Source: Cohnella sp. AR92
GTDB lineage: Bacteria > Bacillota > Bacilli > Paenibacillales > Paenibacillaceae
Assembly: GCF_003990975.1 (NCBI RefSeq)
Contig: NZ_RZJR01000001.1
Coordinates: 461,733 to 525,732, forward strand
Reading direction: 5' to 3'
Length of the DNA stretch: 64,000 nt
Shown here: in pieces, positions 18,831 through 28,425 of the stretch
Layout of the letters: each line of letters opens with the position of its first letter
Position numbering within the stretch: position 1 is the first letter of the stretch
Made by a program: the position numbers and the translations under genes
The notes under the pieces: model-generated
Database searches by the model: none
Told to the model about the DNA's origin: nothing
The model's input: the letters and a program-made list of their open reading frames with translations, nothing else

Positions 18831-20417
18831 ATGAGAAGAACGGGCAAGATCGGGACAATCTTCCTGGGAGCGGCGCTCCTGTCTATGGGGACGGCGGCGG
18901 CAGGCGCATCCGCGGCTCCGGATACCGGTTGGACGGCTTCCGCGAAACTTTATGAAGTACATACTTGGGCAGGTCAAGCAGAATGGGGTTCGGACAATGG
19001 GGCCTTGCAGAAGGCGACTCTGTTCCGGCCGCGTTCGCTCGCCGAGCTGCCGGACGGGCGTCTGCTCGTCGCCGATACCGGCAATCATCTGCTGCGCGCA
19101 TTGACCGCCGACTCCGTCTCCGCCTTCGGCGGTTCGATCCTGAGCTACGACGAATCGGGAATGCCGGTAGGCGCATACAGCGACGGGACGATCCGGGATG
19201 CTTTCTTTAACGAACCGGCAGGGCTGACCGTCGATGCAACCGGCAATATCTTCGTGGCCGACGCGTCCAATAACGCGATCCGCAAGATATCGGCAAGCGG
19301 ACAAGTCACGACTCTGGCGGGCAACGGGCTCATCGGCACTGCGGACGGGAAGGGAAGCGACGCGCGCTTCTATTATCCATCGGACGTTGCCGTCAATGCC
19401 TCCGGCGACGTTTATGTCGCCGATACCCTGAACAACGCAATCCGCAAGATCGCCGCGGACGGGACGGTGACGACGCTGACGGCTCCGTCCGAGAGAGTCG
19501 TTCAGTACTTGCCAGGCGCCGTCGAGACGAGCGGAGACTATTCGGACGGTCCGATCGCTTCGGCCAAGTTCAACGAACCTAGCGGCCTTGTCCTGGATAA
19601 GAAGGGGAATCTGTACGTAAGCGACCGCGGGAACAACGTCATTCGCTACGTCGACTTCGCGGCGGGAACGGTCACGACCGTTGCCGGCTCGAAGCCCGTC
19701 TACGCGAGCGACAGCCTGTATGCGGACGGGGGATACTCGGATGGAACGGCGCTGGCCGCGAAGTTCGACGCGCCGGAAGGACTGGCTATCGCGCCGGACG
19801 GAACGCTTGTTATCGCGGACAGCCTAAACCATGCGATCCGTCTTCTGAAGGACGGCAAGGTGAGTACGCTGGCCGGTGAGGGAACCGAGTTCGGCTCCAA
19901 TGACGGAGTGGCGTATGCCGCTCATTTCGACCACCCGACGGATGTCGTCGTCCTCTCGGACGGAAGGCTGGCCATTGCGGACGAAGGCGGAAACAAGGTA
20001 CGGGTGTTGGAGAAATACGGCACGCCTTCCGGGTTCAAGCCGGACGCGACGATTCAGATTCTGCTGAACGGCGAATTGGTGAAGTCGGATGTTCCAGCGT
20101 TCGCTAGACATGGAATGACGCTGCTGCCTCTTCGCAGCCTGGGTGAAGCGCTTGGTTATGAAGTTAGCTATGAAGCCGGAACAAAGACGGCCAAGCTCTC
20201 GAAGGACGGCATCGTTTATGAGATTAGGGAAGGGATCTCGAAGGTGGAGATGACTTCGGATGGTAGGACGACCGCTATCAACCTGCCTGGAGCTCCGGGA
20301 AGCCTCGAAGGCAGATTATTCGTGCCGGTCCGATTCTTCGCGGAACAAGCCGGCTTGGATACCGCATGGGATTCCTCTTCGTCCGTCGTCGTTCTTCGCA
20401 GCCCTATTTTCCAATAA
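18831..20417 (+). CDS. Secreted NHL-repeat protein with copper amine oxidase-like stalk domain
   Basis: 528 residues. Signal peptide to about residue 28 (GAALLSMGTAAAGASA). Residues about 60-400 hold NHL beta-propeller repeats of the pattern F-x-x-P-x-G-L then GNI-x-VAD-x-x-NN-x-IRKI, seen for example at DATGNIFVADASNNAIRKIS and NASGDVYVADTLNNAIRKIA. Residues about 410-525 form a copper amine oxidase N-terminal-like domain (ILLNGELVKSDVPAFARHG, LLPLRSLGEALGYEV, LFVPVRFFAEQAG), common in Paenibacillaceae exported proteins and without a copper site of its own. AAGGAGAGGGTGG at 18814-18826 precedes the ATG. A gene for a secreted FecR protein follows 18 bases later, so the two are probably co-transcribed. 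Function unknown; likely a surface binding scaffold. Confidence 0.82.
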   Translation: MRRTGKIGTIFLGAALLSMGTAAAGASAAPDTGWTASAKLYEVHTWAGQAEWGSDNGALQKATLFRPRSLAELPDGRLLVADTGNHLLRALTADSVSAFGGSILSYDESGMPVGAYSDGTIRDAFFNEPAGLTVDATGNIFVADASNNAIRKISASGQVTTLAGNGLIGTADGKGSDARFYYPSDVAVNASGDVYVADTLNNAIRKIAADGTVTTLTAPSERVVQYLPGAVETSGDYSDGPIASAKFNEPSGLVLDKKGNLYVSDRGNNVIRYVDFAAGTVTTVAGSKPVYASDSLYADGGYSDGTALAAKFDAPEGLAIAPDGTLVIADSLNHAIRLLKDGKVSTLAGEGTEFGSNDGVAYAAHFDHPTDVVVLSDGRLAIADEGGNKVRVLEKYGTPSGFKPDATIQILLNGELVKSDVPAFARHGMTLLPLRSLGEALGYEVSYEAGTKTAKLSKDGIVYEIREGISKVEMTSDGRTTAINLPGAPGSLEGRLFVPVRFFAEQAGLDTAWDSSSSVVVLRSPIFQ

Positions 20418-20435
20418 GGAAGGAGATGGCACCGA

Positions 20436-23078
20436 ATGCTTAGGAAGTTAACGATACAAGCTCTGGCCTTCCTGCTCGTCGCATTGCCGCTGCTCGGAGT
20501 GCTCGGGAAGGAATCGCTGGCGGCCGAATCGTCGCGGGTGGCGATTATCAGTCAGCTCTCCGGGGACGTGCAGGTCCAGAAGTCCGGCGGCAGCAAGAAG
20601 ATCAAAGCGTTCAAGAAGCTGAATCTGAATCAAGGGGATATCCTGTTCACGGGATCGAGCTCCTCGGCCACGCTGCAGTTCTCCAACGGCACTTCGTCCG
20701 ACGATACGATGACGGCAGCCGCCAACACGACGCTGAAGTTCTCCAAGCTCTCCAGCAACGGAAGCACGGTGACGAAGGTGAGCATGCTGAAGGGCTCCGC
20801 CTGGGTGGACGTCAAGTCGATCAAGAGCAAGGACGACCAGTTCCAGGTCGAGACGCCGACGGCGATTATGGGCGTTCGCGGAACGAACTTCCTCGTGCTC
20901 GTCAATCCGAACACCGGCTCGACCAATACGTCCGTCTTCGCAGGGGTTGTCCAACTGGGCGCACCGTCGCTTTCTCAGCCTCCTTCTATAGGAGGGACTC
21001 CGACCCTCCCGAATCCGGGAGCGGTTCTGATCTACCCGACCAACCAGATCAACGTCACTCCGGATACGCCATCCAGTCAGTTGCCCGATCAAGTGTCCAT
21101 GGTAAACCTGCCTGCGCTCACGTCCCATCTGACGCCGGAGCTGATCGAGGCGATTCTGCGCAGCTACGGAAAGATCCAGGAAGAGAACCAGCAATTTATC
21201 GATAAGTTGAAGAACGGAACTCAGAACCTCCCTCCTGTCCTGGGAACGGACATCCAAGTCGTCGAAGACAACCTGACCAATCTGATCGGGGCTGCGCTGC
21301 AGCAGGCGCTGGGAAATCATGCGATCACGCAGGAGCAGCTGAATTCGCTAATTCAGCAGGTCGAGCAGGCCCAAGGCAAGAAGCTTGACCTGCCTAGCAA
21401 GGAACTCACTCTAACGGACCTGCAGAAGAAGAAGCAAGAGGAACTTGAGAAAAAAGAGCAAATGCTGGCCGCGCAGGAAGCGGAGAAGAGAAAGCAGCAA
21501 TTGGCGGAACAGCAGAAGCAGTTGGCGCTGTTGGCACAGCAGAAGAAGGAACAAGACGCGAAGAATCTAGCCGAAGCGGAAAGGCTGAGAAAAGAAGCCG
21601 AAGCGAAGCTGCTTGCCGGCATGACCGAACAGCAGAAGAAGGATTATCTGACGAACCAGTCCAACCTGAACGGAACGCCGCCGCCGAGTTCTCCCGGTCC
21701 ATCCGAATCCTCGTCGTCGAATTCGGATAAAGGAAAGCTGACCGGGCTGACCCTGTTGGGGGACGGAATCCAACTGAGCCCGAATTTCAGCAAGAACGTT
21801 TACTCGTATAGCGTTAATTTAGGCGAGAACTACGGAGGCGAGATCGGGGTGCACCCGACGGCGGCCGCGACGGCAACCGTAACGATAGCCGTGGACGGGG
21901 TTGTCCAAGAAGGCAGCGGCAGCGCTTCCTTCCAACCGTCTCCGGATCGAACGATGACGAAGGTGACGATCACCGTAACGGACGGTTCGGCGACGAAGAC
22001 GTATACGATTCTTGTGAAGCGTCTATTCACTGGGGTCAAGGAATGGAGCACTCTGGTTAATGGCGAGCAAGTGTCTTGGGATCTATCTGATTCCTATATC
22101 AGCGAAAACGATGACGACCGGTCTTATCAGTTGTACTTCGAAGAAGCTCCCGAGTCTTTCAAAGTCAATTTTACGTTGGACGATAGCGTGTCCTTTGAAG
22201 ATGTAGATGCGAGCGAAGCGTTCGTACTGAATGCGAGTACCCGCAGCGGATCGCTCTCGCTGTCCCGCCAACAATGGCACTCGGGCGCTAACGATGCTTC
22301 GATCTATTATCGCATTGGGGAAGGAGAAGCGACGAAGAGATATTATTTAAGGTTCACCGTATATATCGGAACTCCTGAACTCAGAACCATTTATGCACAA
22401 GGCGCGGATCATGTAAGTTATGATTTCTACCCGGCAGGCGATCATAAATTCTCTTCTGCGGTGATAGTAGACAGCGCAATCGAGCCGGGCGAAGAAAATG
22501 CAACAACGACGCTGACTATTAACCCTGTACTCTCCGAGTATTGGCGAGGATCGGAAGGCAGCCAGCCGAGCATTCATATCACGATGGGCGAAACGCAACT
22601 GGAGTTTATTGAGGGTTACCAAGCCAACCTCGAACGGGGATGGAATGAGTTGACGATCACGATGGATAATCCGGCGATGGATCCGAGCGCTCCGAGCGGC
22701 GTGTACGATCTTATGATATGGGTAGGCGATAGCCTTCCTGAAGACTTAAGACTCAACTCGATCGAAGTAACGAACGGAGAAGCGACACCATCGATCGTTG
22801 AAGGGCCTACCCTGGAATGGTCTGCTTACGTGAATAGCGATAACGACGGATTCGCCTATATCGACCCTGCTGCACCATCGGAATACGGTGCTTCGATCGA
22901 TAGCGTTCATTATGAAGACTACGAACTCGACGACTACTTTGCGGAGGCAAGAAATGCAAACGGCAAATATGCCATTCCGCTGCAAGAAAGCTTCACTGTC
23001 GCTTATGTGACGGTTAGGAACGAAGAAGGCCGCTATATGACTTACGTCTTGTATATTGAGGCAGCGCCGCTGCTCTAA
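20436..23078 (+). CDS. Secreted FecR-domain protein with coiled coil and cadherin-like domain
   Basis: 880 residues. Signal peptide to about residue 30. FecR-type domain about 33-170 (VAIISQLSGDVQVQKSGG, LNLNQGDILFTGSSSSATLQ, TPTAIMGVRGTNFLV). Proline-rich linker, then a strongly charged Gln/Lys/Glu coiled coil about 330-400. Ser/Pro-rich hinge 410-435. A cadherin-like beta-sandwich about 440-530 (LTLLGDGIQLSPNFSKNVYSY to KTYTILVKR), then 350 residues with no recognised domain that are more acidic and AT-richer in codon use. No sigma factor or TonB receptor is nearby, so FecR here is an extracellular domain, not a signalling partner. AAGGAAGGAGATG at 20417-20429 is the ribosome site. Confidence 0.8.
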   Translation: MLRKLTIQALAFLLVALPLLGVLGKESLAAESSRVAIISQLSGDVQVQKSGGSKKIKAFKKLNLNQGDILFTGSSSSATLQFSNGTSSDDTMTAAANTTLKFSKLSSNGSTVTKVSMLKGSAWVDVKSIKSKDDQFQVETPTAIMGVRGTNFLVLVNPNTGSTNTSVFAGVVQLGAPSLSQPPSIGGTPTLPNPGAVLIYPTNQINVTPDTPSSQLPDQVSMVNLPALTSHLTPELIEAILRSYGKIQEENQQFIDKLKNGTQNLPPVLGTDIQVVEDNLTNLIGAALQQALGNHAITQEQLNSLIQQVEQAQGKKLDLPSKELTLTDLQKKKQEELEKKEQMLAAQEAEKRKQQLAEQQKQLALLAQQKKEQDAKNLAEAERLRKEAEAKLLAGMTEQQKKDYLTNQSNLNGTPPPSSPGPSESSSSNSDKGKLTGLTLLGDGIQLSPNFSKNVYSYSVNLGENYGGEIGVHPTAAATATVTIAVDGVVQEGSGSASFQPSPDRTMTKVTITVTDGSATKTYTILVKRLFTGVKEWSTLVNGEQVSWDLSDSYISENDDDRSYQLYFEEAPESFKVNFTLDDSVSFEDVDASEAFVLNASTRSGSLSLSRQQWHSGANDASIYYRIGEGEATKRYYLRFTVYIGTPELRTIYAQGADHVSYDFYPAGDHKFSSAVIVDSAIEPGEENATTTLTINPVLSEYWRGSEGSQPSIHITMGETQLEFIEGYQANLERGWNELTITMDNPAMDPSAPSGVYDLMIWVGDSLPEDLRLNSIEVTNGEATPSIVEGPTLEWSAYVNSDNDGFAYIDPAAPSEYGASIDSVHYEDYELDDYFAEARNANGKYAIPLQESFTVAYVTVRNEEGRYMTYVLYIEAAPLL

Positions 23079-23104
23079 TCTTAGCTTAACTGCGATAGGT
23101 CGCA

Positions 23105-23150
23105 AGCCCGCGAACGTCTCGAAAGTTGAAGACGCGCGCGGGCTCTTTTC
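23105..23150 (+). terminator. Rho-independent terminator of the NHL-FecR pair
   Basis: AGCCCGCG (23105-23112) pairs with CGCGGGCT (23137-23144). An inner CGTCT/AGACG extends it, and CTTTTC follows. Confidence 0.85.
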
Positions 23151-23206
23151 GTCAGAATGGCGGCTTCCGGGACGTTTCCTGTCGAACGATGTAAACGCTT
23201 TTATGA

Positions 23207-23235
23207 TGGACGCAATTTGGCGCATTTGTTATAAT
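23207..23235 (+). promoter_or_regulatory. Sigma-A promoter of the nuo operon
   Basis: TGGACG at 23207-23212, a 17-base spacer and TATAAT at 23230-23235, with TG at 23227-23228 making an extended -10. The initiation point near 23242 excludes the GTG at 23238 as the nuoA start. Confidence 0.78.
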
Positions 23236-23297
23236 TTGTGAAGGTAAAAATACCAGTATCTGCAATCTCTTCATTCCAATTCGCCGGAGGCGATGAT

Positions 23298-23669
23298 GTG
23301 GAGAAGTATGCGAATCAGTATGTGATTGTCACGGTATTTCTTGCGCTTGGCATTCTATTCCCCATCGTGGTATTGCAGATCGGCAAGCTGCTGCGTCCGA
23401 GCAAGCCGAACGAGGAGAAGGAAACGACCTACGAGAGCGGCAACGAGCCGGTCGGAGACAGCCAGATTCGCTTTAACGTCAGATACTATTTATATGCTTT
23501 GATGTTCGTCGTCTTCGATGTGGAGACCGTGTTCCTCTACCCTTGGGCCGTTGCGTATAAGCAGCTCGGCCTTTTTGCGCTGTTCGAGATGGTCGTCTTC
23601 GTCGGTCTGCTGCTCATCGGTCTCATCTATGCCTGGAGGAAGAAGGTGTTCCAATGGAATTCGATTTAG
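23298..23669 (+). CDS. nuoA: NADH-quinone oxidoreductase subunit A
   Basis: 123 residues, three transmembrane helices. The membrane-arm subunit contacts the quinone-site subunits. Conserved [12 protein letters not shown] and [23 protein letters not shown] are present. GTG at 23298 is chosen: CGGAGG at 23285-23290 lies seven bases away and the length is then typical. Its 3' end overlaps nuoB by 16 bases. Confidence 0.94.
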   Translation: MEKYANQYVIVTVFLALGILFPIVVLQIGKLLRPSKPNEEKETTYESGNEPVGDSQIRFNVRYYLYALMFVVFDVETVFLYPWAVAYKQLGLFALFEMVVFVGLLLIGLIYAWRKKVFQWNSI

Positions 23670-24172
23670 CGAGAATCTCGCCGGAGGATGTGCGGGAGCT
23701 GGAGCGCAACGTGTTCGTCGGCAGCATCGAGACGCTCAAGGGGTGGGTGCGCAGCAATTCCTTATGGCCGTTAACCTTCGGGCTGGCGTGCTGCGCCATC
23801 GAGATGATGGCGGCGGGAGCCCCGCATTACGATCTCGACCGATTCGGGGTGATGTTCCGCACCTCGCCGCGCCAGGCCGACGTCATGATCGTCTCCGGAA
23901 CCGTCACGAAGAAGATGGGACCCTTGCTCCGCAGGCTGTACGACCAGATGCCGGAGCCGAAGTGGGTGATCGCGATGGGCTCCTGCGCGACGGCGGGAGG
24001 GCCGTACATCAAATCGTATTCCGTGATCAAGGGCGTGGATCAGATCGTTCCGGTCGACGTGTACATACCGGGATGCCCGCCGAACCCGGCGGCATTGATA
24101 TACGGCATTAACAAGCTCCAGGAGAAAATCCGCTACGAGGCGCGGACCGGGAAGCGGGTGACGAGCTCATGA
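23654..24172 (+). CDS. nuoB: NADH-quinone oxidoreductase subunit B
   Basis: 172 residues. Carries the terminal 4Fe-4S cluster N2 that passes electrons to quinone. The ligands are Cys46 and Cys47 (LACCAIEMM), Cys111 (GSCATAGG) and Cys141 (PGCPPNP). The start at 23654 lies inside the nuoA coding region (16-base overlap), with GAAGAAGG just upstream. Its stop overlaps the nuoC start by 4 bases. Confidence 0.97.
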   Translation: MEFDLARISPEDVRELERNVFVGSIETLKGWVRSNSLWPLTFGLACCAIEMMAAGAPHYDLDRFGVMFRTSPRQADVMIVSGTVTKKMGPLLRRLYDQMPEPKWVIAMGSCATAGGPYIKSYSVIKGVDQIVPVDVYIPGCPPNPAALIYGINKLQEKIRYEARTGKRVTSS

Positions 24173-24978
24173 GCGAAGAGGAGAAGCGCGCGGGCGAGCA
24201 GGAGCCCGCCATAGAAGCGAGTCAAACGCCGCCCGAACAAGCGAGAGCAGAAGCGCCTGCGGCGGAGCCCGCCGCCTCCGAGGAGAAGCCTGCCTCCGCC
24301 CCTGCAGAAGGGGAAGCGCCCGTCCGCCGCAAGGAGACGGACGAGGAGAAGGCGGCTCGCCGCAAGGCCGCGTTGGAGGCTCGCGAGGCCGCTAAGGCTG
24401 CCGCGGCGCTCGCAGCCGCGAAGCCGAGCGCTGCCGCAGCTCCGTCCACCGGCACGGAGGCGGCAGAGACGGCGGAAGCCGCGCCCCCGCCGCCTCCGTC
24501 TCCGAATCAGCCGCGCCTCGACCGAGCCGTCCAGCTGCTGCGAGAGTTGGTCGCGGAGGACGCCGTCGAGGAAGCGGCGATTAACGAGCTTAACGATGAC
24601 CTTCCGACGCTCGTCGTGAAGAACGAGCGCTGGCTGGAGGCCGCAAAGCTGTTCAGAAGCCACCAGGAGCTGAATACGAACTACCTGCGCAACGTATCGG
24701 GCGTCGATCAGGAGACGCACATGGAGGTGGTTTACCACCTGCTCAGCATGGACAGCGGACACGTCTATGCGGTGAAAGTGCGCACCGACCGCGAACGCCC
24801 CAGCGTCCCTTCCGTCACTCCCGTCTGGCAGACCGCCAATTGGAACGAGAGGGAGATCTACGACCTTCTCGGGATCGATTTTCCCGGCCACCCCGATCTT
24901 AGACGGATCATGATGCCGGACGACTGGGTCGGCCACCCGCTTCGCAAAGACTATGTGCCGCTGGATTCGGAGGTGTGA
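24169..24978 (+). CDS. nuoC: NADH-quinone oxidoreductase subunit C with long low-complexity N-terminus
   Basis: 269 residues. The 30-kDa-type subunit domain occupies about 113-269 and contains the signature ERE(I/L)[17 protein letters not shown] and the [10 protein letters not shown] end. About 112 residues of Ala/Glu/Pro/Lys-rich sequence precede it, probably disordered or helical ([20 protein letters not shown]). Extended NuoC proteins are known in Paenibacillaceae-type operons; the role of the extension is unclear. ATGA overlap with nuoB fixes the start at 24169, so the extension is genuinely translated. Confidence 0.93.
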   Translation: MSEEEKRAGEQEPAIEASQTPPEQARAEAPAAEPAASEEKPASAPAEGEAPVRRKETDEEKAARRKAALEAREAAKAAAALAAAKPSAAAAPSTGTEAAETAEAAPPPPPSPNQPRLDRAVQLLRELVAEDAVEEAAINELNDDLPTLVVKNERWLEAAKLFRSHQELNTNYLRNVSGVDQETHMEVVYHLLSMDSGHVYAVKVRTDRERPSVPSVTPVWQTANWNEREIYDLLGIDFPGHPDLRRIMMPDDWVGHPLRKDYVPLDSEV

Positions 24979-24984
24979 CGTCTC

Positions 24985-26085
24985 ATGATTCGGACCGAGG
25001 AGCTGTTGCTGAACGTAGGACCCCAGCATCCGAGCACCCATGGCGTCTTCCGCATCATCGTCAAGCTGGACGGGGAGATCATCAAGGAAGCGACTCCGGT
25101 GATGGGCTATCTGCATCGCGGAACGGAGAAGCTGGCCGAGGACCTGAACTTCACGCAGATCATTCCGTACACCGACCGGATGGACTACGTGTCGGCGATG
25201 ACGAACAATTACGTGCTCGTGCACGCCGTCGAGAAAATGATGGGGCTCGAGGTGCCGGAGAGGGCCGAATTCCTGAGGCTGATCGTCATGGAGCTTCAGA
25301 GGGTCGCCAGCCATATGGTGTGGTGGGGCACGTATCTGCTGGATATCGGGGCGTTAAGCCCGTTTCTTTATGCCTTTAACGATCGCGAGAGAATCCTGCA
25401 GCTGTTCAACGAGCTGTGCGGAGCGAGGCTTACGTACAACTACATGCGAGTCGGCGGCGTGAAGTGGGATGCCCCGGAGGGGTGGATCGCCAAGGTCAAG
25501 GAGTTCGTTCGCTCCATGCACGACAAGCTGGCCGAGTATGACGACCTGGCCAGCGGCAACGAGATTCTCCTCTCCCGCATCAAGGGGGTAGGGGCATACG
25601 ACGCCCAGACGGCGATCGACTACGGCTTGTCCGGGGCCAATCTCCGTTCGACGGGGGTGAAGTGGGATCTCCGCAAGAACGAGCCCTACAGCCTCTACAG
25701 CCGCTTCGAGTTCGATGTTCCGGTCGGACGGAACGGCGACTGCTACGACCGCTATCTCGTCCGGATGGAGGAGATGCGGCAGAGCCTGCGCATTCTCGAG
25801 CAAGCGCTGGAGCAGTTCCCGGAGGGCGGAGAGACGATGGGCAAGGTCCCGCGCGTCATCCGGCCGCCGGGCGGCGAGATCTATGTGCGGATCGAATCCC
25901 CTCGGGGAGAGATCGGCTGCTATATCGTCTCCAAGGGCAAGGCCGAACCGTTCCGCCTTAAGTTCCGGCGTCCCTCCTTCGTTAACTTGCAGATCCTGCC
26001 CAAGCTGCTGGTCGGGGAGAGCATGACCAATCTCGTGACCATTCTCGGAGGCATCGATATCGTGCTCGGAGAGGTGGACTGCTGA
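24985..26085 (+). CDS. nuoD: NADH-quinone oxidoreductase subunit D
   Basis: 366 residues. The 49-kDa-type subunit, related to NiFe-hydrogenase large subunits, forms the quinone cavity with NuoB. Conserved VGPQHPSTHGVFR at the N-terminus, GYLHRGTEKLAE, YTDRMDYVSAM, and the C-terminal GGIDIVLGEVDC. Six bases after nuoC; its stop overlaps the nuoH ATG (TGATG). Confidence 0.97.
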   Translation: MIRTEELLLNVGPQHPSTHGVFRIIVKLDGEIIKEATPVMGYLHRGTEKLAEDLNFTQIIPYTDRMDYVSAMTNNYVLVHAVEKMMGLEVPERAEFLRLIVMELQRVASHMVWWGTYLLDIGALSPFLYAFNDRERILQLFNELCGARLTYNYMRVGGVKWDAPEGWIAKVKEFVRSMHDKLAEYDDLASGNEILLSRIKGVGAYDAQTAIDYGLSGANLRSTGVKWDLRKNEPYSLYSRFEFDVPVGRNGDCYDRYLVRMEEMRQSLRILEQALEQFPEGGETMGKVPRVIRPPGGEIYVRIESPRGEIGCYIVSKGKAEPFRLKFRRPSFVNLQILPKLLVGESMTNLVTILGGIDIVLGEVDC

Positions 26086-27092
26086 TGCAGAAATTCTGGA
26101 ACGATCAGGTTTCCTGGGGACTTGCGGGCATCTATCTGCTCGGGGCCATCGCCGTTCTGGCGGTCGTCATCGTCTTCGTCACCTACGCCATCTACTTCGA
26201 ACGCAAGGTCATCGGCTGGATGCAATACCGCAGGGGACCGAACCGCACGGGCCCGCTGGGCCTGCTTCAGACGGTGGCGGACGTCGCCAAGCTGCTGATC
26301 AAGGAGGACACGATTCCGGCCAAAGCGGACAAAGCGCTGTTCATCCTCGCGCCCGCCCTCGCGTTCGTGCCTTCTTTTCTCGTGCTCGCCATCATTCCTT
26401 ACGGGTTAAACCTTCAATTCGCGGATCTTAACGTCGGCTTCCTCTACTATGTCGCTCTCTCCGGAATTACCACGATCGCCATCGTCATCGGCGGATGGTC
26501 GTCGAACAACAAGTACGCCCTGCTCGGAGGCATGCGATCGGCGGCGCAGATGATCAGCTACGAAGTGCCGCTCGTGCTCTCGGTCGTCGGCATCGCGATG
26601 ATGACGGAGAGCCTCAACCTGAGGGACATCGTCATCCACCAGGAAGGGTACTTCTGGCATTGGAACTTCATCCCGCAGATCATCGGCTTCGCCGTCTTCG
26701 TCGTTGCGGCGATCTCGGAGCTGAACCGGACGCCGTTCGACCTTCCGGAGGCCGAGTCCGAGCTGGTGGCCGGCTATCACGTGGAGTACAGCGGCTTCCG
26801 CTTCGCTTTCTTCATGCTCACCGAATATATCTACGTGTACGCGATCGCCTGTCTCGCCACGATCCTGTTCTTGGGCGGCTGGAATCCTCCGATTCCTCAG
26901 CTTGATTTTATTCCCGGCTTGCTCTGGTTCGCGCTGAAGTTCGCGTTCATCGTCTTCTTCTTGTTCTGGATCCGGGCCACGCTTCCGCGGCTCCGCGTCG
27001 ACCAGCTCATGGGCATGGCCTGGAAGGTGCTGCTTCCGCTGGCGATCGCGAATATTTTCCTAACGGCGCTTGGCATTGAATGGTGGGGTTAA
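26085..27092 (+). CDS. nuoH: NADH-quinone oxidoreductase subunit H
   Basis: 335 residues with about eight membrane helices. Joins the hydrophilic and membrane arms and forms the quinone entry channel. Conserved YAIYFERKVIGWMQYRRGPNR, SELNRTPFDLPEAESELVAGYHVEYSG and FWIRATLPRLRVDQLM are all intact. Translationally coupled to nuoD. Confidence 0.97.
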   Translation: MQKFWNDQVSWGLAGIYLLGAIAVLAVVIVFVTYAIYFERKVIGWMQYRRGPNRTGPLGLLQTVADVAKLLIKEDTIPAKADKALFILAPALAFVPSFLVLAIIPYGLNLQFADLNVGFLYYVALSGITTIAIVIGGWSSNNKYALLGGMRSAAQMISYEVPLVLSVVGIAMMTESLNLRDIVIHQEGYFWHWNFIPQIIGFAVFVVAAISELNRTPFDLPEAESELVAGYHVEYSGFRFAFFMLTEYIYVYAIACLATILFLGGWNPPIPQLDFIPGLLWFALKFAFIVFFLFWIRATLPRLRVDQLMGMAWKVLLPLAIANIFLTALGIEWWG

Positions 27093-27111
27093 GAGGGGAG
27101 GCTGATGGCTG

Positions 27112-27573
27112 ATGGCTATAAGAGGAACGGGAATCGTAAAAGGCCTGGGAGTCACGCTGCGGACGATGGGGGCGAAGAAAGTCACACTCAAGTATCCGGA
27201 CGTGCCGATCGAGATGCCGGACCGGTTCCGCGGCATCCAGTACTTCGAGCCGGACAAGTGCATCGTGTGCAACCAGTGCGCCCGCATCTGCCCGACCGAC
27301 TGCATCACGTTAACGGGGAAGCCGAATCCGGACCCCGAGAAGAAGGGCAAGGTCATCGATACGTTCGACCTGAACTTCGAGATCTGCATTCTGTGCGACC
27401 TGTGCACGGAGGTCTGTCCGACCGAGGCCATCGTCATGACGAACAACTTCGAGCTGGCGGCCTACAGCCGGGACGATCTGTTCAAGGATCGGGATTGGCT
27501 GTACGGCAATAACCGGAATATCCGCGAGGACAACAACAACATAGGCGCTCCTCAGAGAGGGGGAGCCAAATAA
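27112..27573 (+). CDS. nuoI: NADH-quinone oxidoreductase subunit I
   Basis: 153 residues. Peripheral ferredoxin-like subunit with two 4Fe-4S clusters: Cys50, 53, 56, 60 (CIVCNQCARICP) and Cys92, 95, 98, 102 (CILCDLCTEVCP). Since NuoE, F and G are missing, NuoI would be the electron entry end of the complex, consistent with ferredoxin or another donor (inference). The ATG at 27112 follows GAGGGGAGGC at 27093-27102. Another ATG at 27105 is in a different frame. Confidence 0.96.
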   Translation: MAIRGTGIVKGLGVTLRTMGAKKVTLKYPDVPIEMPDRFRGIQYFEPDKCIVCNQCARICPTDCITLTGKPNPDPEKKGKVIDTFDLNFEICILCDLCTEVCPTEAIVMTNNFELAAYSRDDLFKDRDWLYGNNRNIREDNNNIGAPQRGGAK

Positions 27574-27576
27574 GCC

Positions 27577-28116
27577 GTGTTCAACTTTAACATCGAATTC
27601 AACGGAGAATTCTTCGCTTTCTTCCTTCTCGCGGTATGCGCGATCGTCGGCGCCGTGCTCGCGATCAACTTCACGAAGGTGGTCCATACGGCGCTTTCCC
27701 TCGCCTTCACCTTCGTCTCGCTGGCGGGCATCTATGTGCTGCTGGAGGCGGAGTTCGTCGCTTTCGTCCAGGTGCTGATCTACGTCGGCGCCGTCACGAT
27801 CCTGATGATCTTCGGAATCATGATGACGAAGCATCAGGACGAAGGGAAGGAACGGACGCGACCGCTGCTGGAAGGGCTTGCCGCCGTCGGCTGCATCTGC
27901 TTGTTCGGCATCCTGTTCTACGCGATCCGCAGCGCGTCGTTCCCCGAGCCGGCGGATAAGCTTCCGGCAGACAATACGATGAGCCTCGGCAAGCTGCTCT
28001 ATTCCGCGTATGCGATACCGTTCGAGCTCGTCTCCGTGCTATTGACCGTCGCGTTCATCGGAGCGGTGGCGCTGGCGAAGCGGGAGCCGGAGGAAAAGGA
28101 GGGGGGGCCGTCATGA
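27577..28116 (+). CDS. nuoJ: NADH-quinone oxidoreductase subunit J
   Basis: 179 residues, five predicted membrane helices, ND6-type subunit. [20 protein letters not shown] and [20 protein letters not shown] match the conserved pi-bulge helix region. Start GTG at 27577, three bases after the nuoI stop, with AGAGGGGGAG at 27556-27565. ATGA overlap with nuoK. Confidence 0.94.
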   Translation: MFNFNIEFNGEFFAFFLLAVCAIVGAVLAINFTKVVHTALSLAFTFVSLAGIYVLLEAEFVAFVQVLIYVGAVTILMIFGIMMTKHQDEGKERTRPLLEGLAAVGCICLFGILFYAIRSASFPEPADKLPADNTMSLGKLLYSAYAIPFELVSVLLTVAFIGAVALAKREPEEKEGGPS

Positions 28117-28421
28117 CGATGCTGTCATCCTATCTGACGCTGGCCGCCGTTCTTTTCTGCATCGGGCTGTACGGGGTGATCACGAAGAGGAACGCGGTGA
28201 TCGTGCTCCTCTCCATCGAGCTGATGCTGAACGCGGTCAATCTTAATCTCATCGCGTTCTCGAAGTACGGTATCAATGCCTCGTTGAGAGGCCAAGTGTT
28301 CTCGCTCTTCACGATGACGGTCGCGGCCGCGGAGGCCGCCGTCGGGATCGCGGTGCTCATCTCGCTTTACCGCCGCCGGGTTACGGTGAACGTAGACGAA
28401 TTCGATGAGCTCAGGAGGTAG
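28113..28421 (+). CDS. nuoK: NADH-quinone oxidoreductase subunit K
   Basis: 102 residues, three membrane helices, ND4L-type. Carries the conserved glutamates of proton transfer in [21 protein letters not shown] and in [15 protein letters not shown]. Begins in the nuoJ stop and ends five bases before nuoL. Confidence 0.96.
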   Translation: MTMLSSYLTLAAVLFCIGLYGVITKRNAVIVLLSIELMLNAVNLNLIAFSKYGINASLRGQVFSLFTMTVAAAEAAVGIAVLISLYRRRVTVNVDEFDELRR

Positions 28422-28425
28422 CGCC

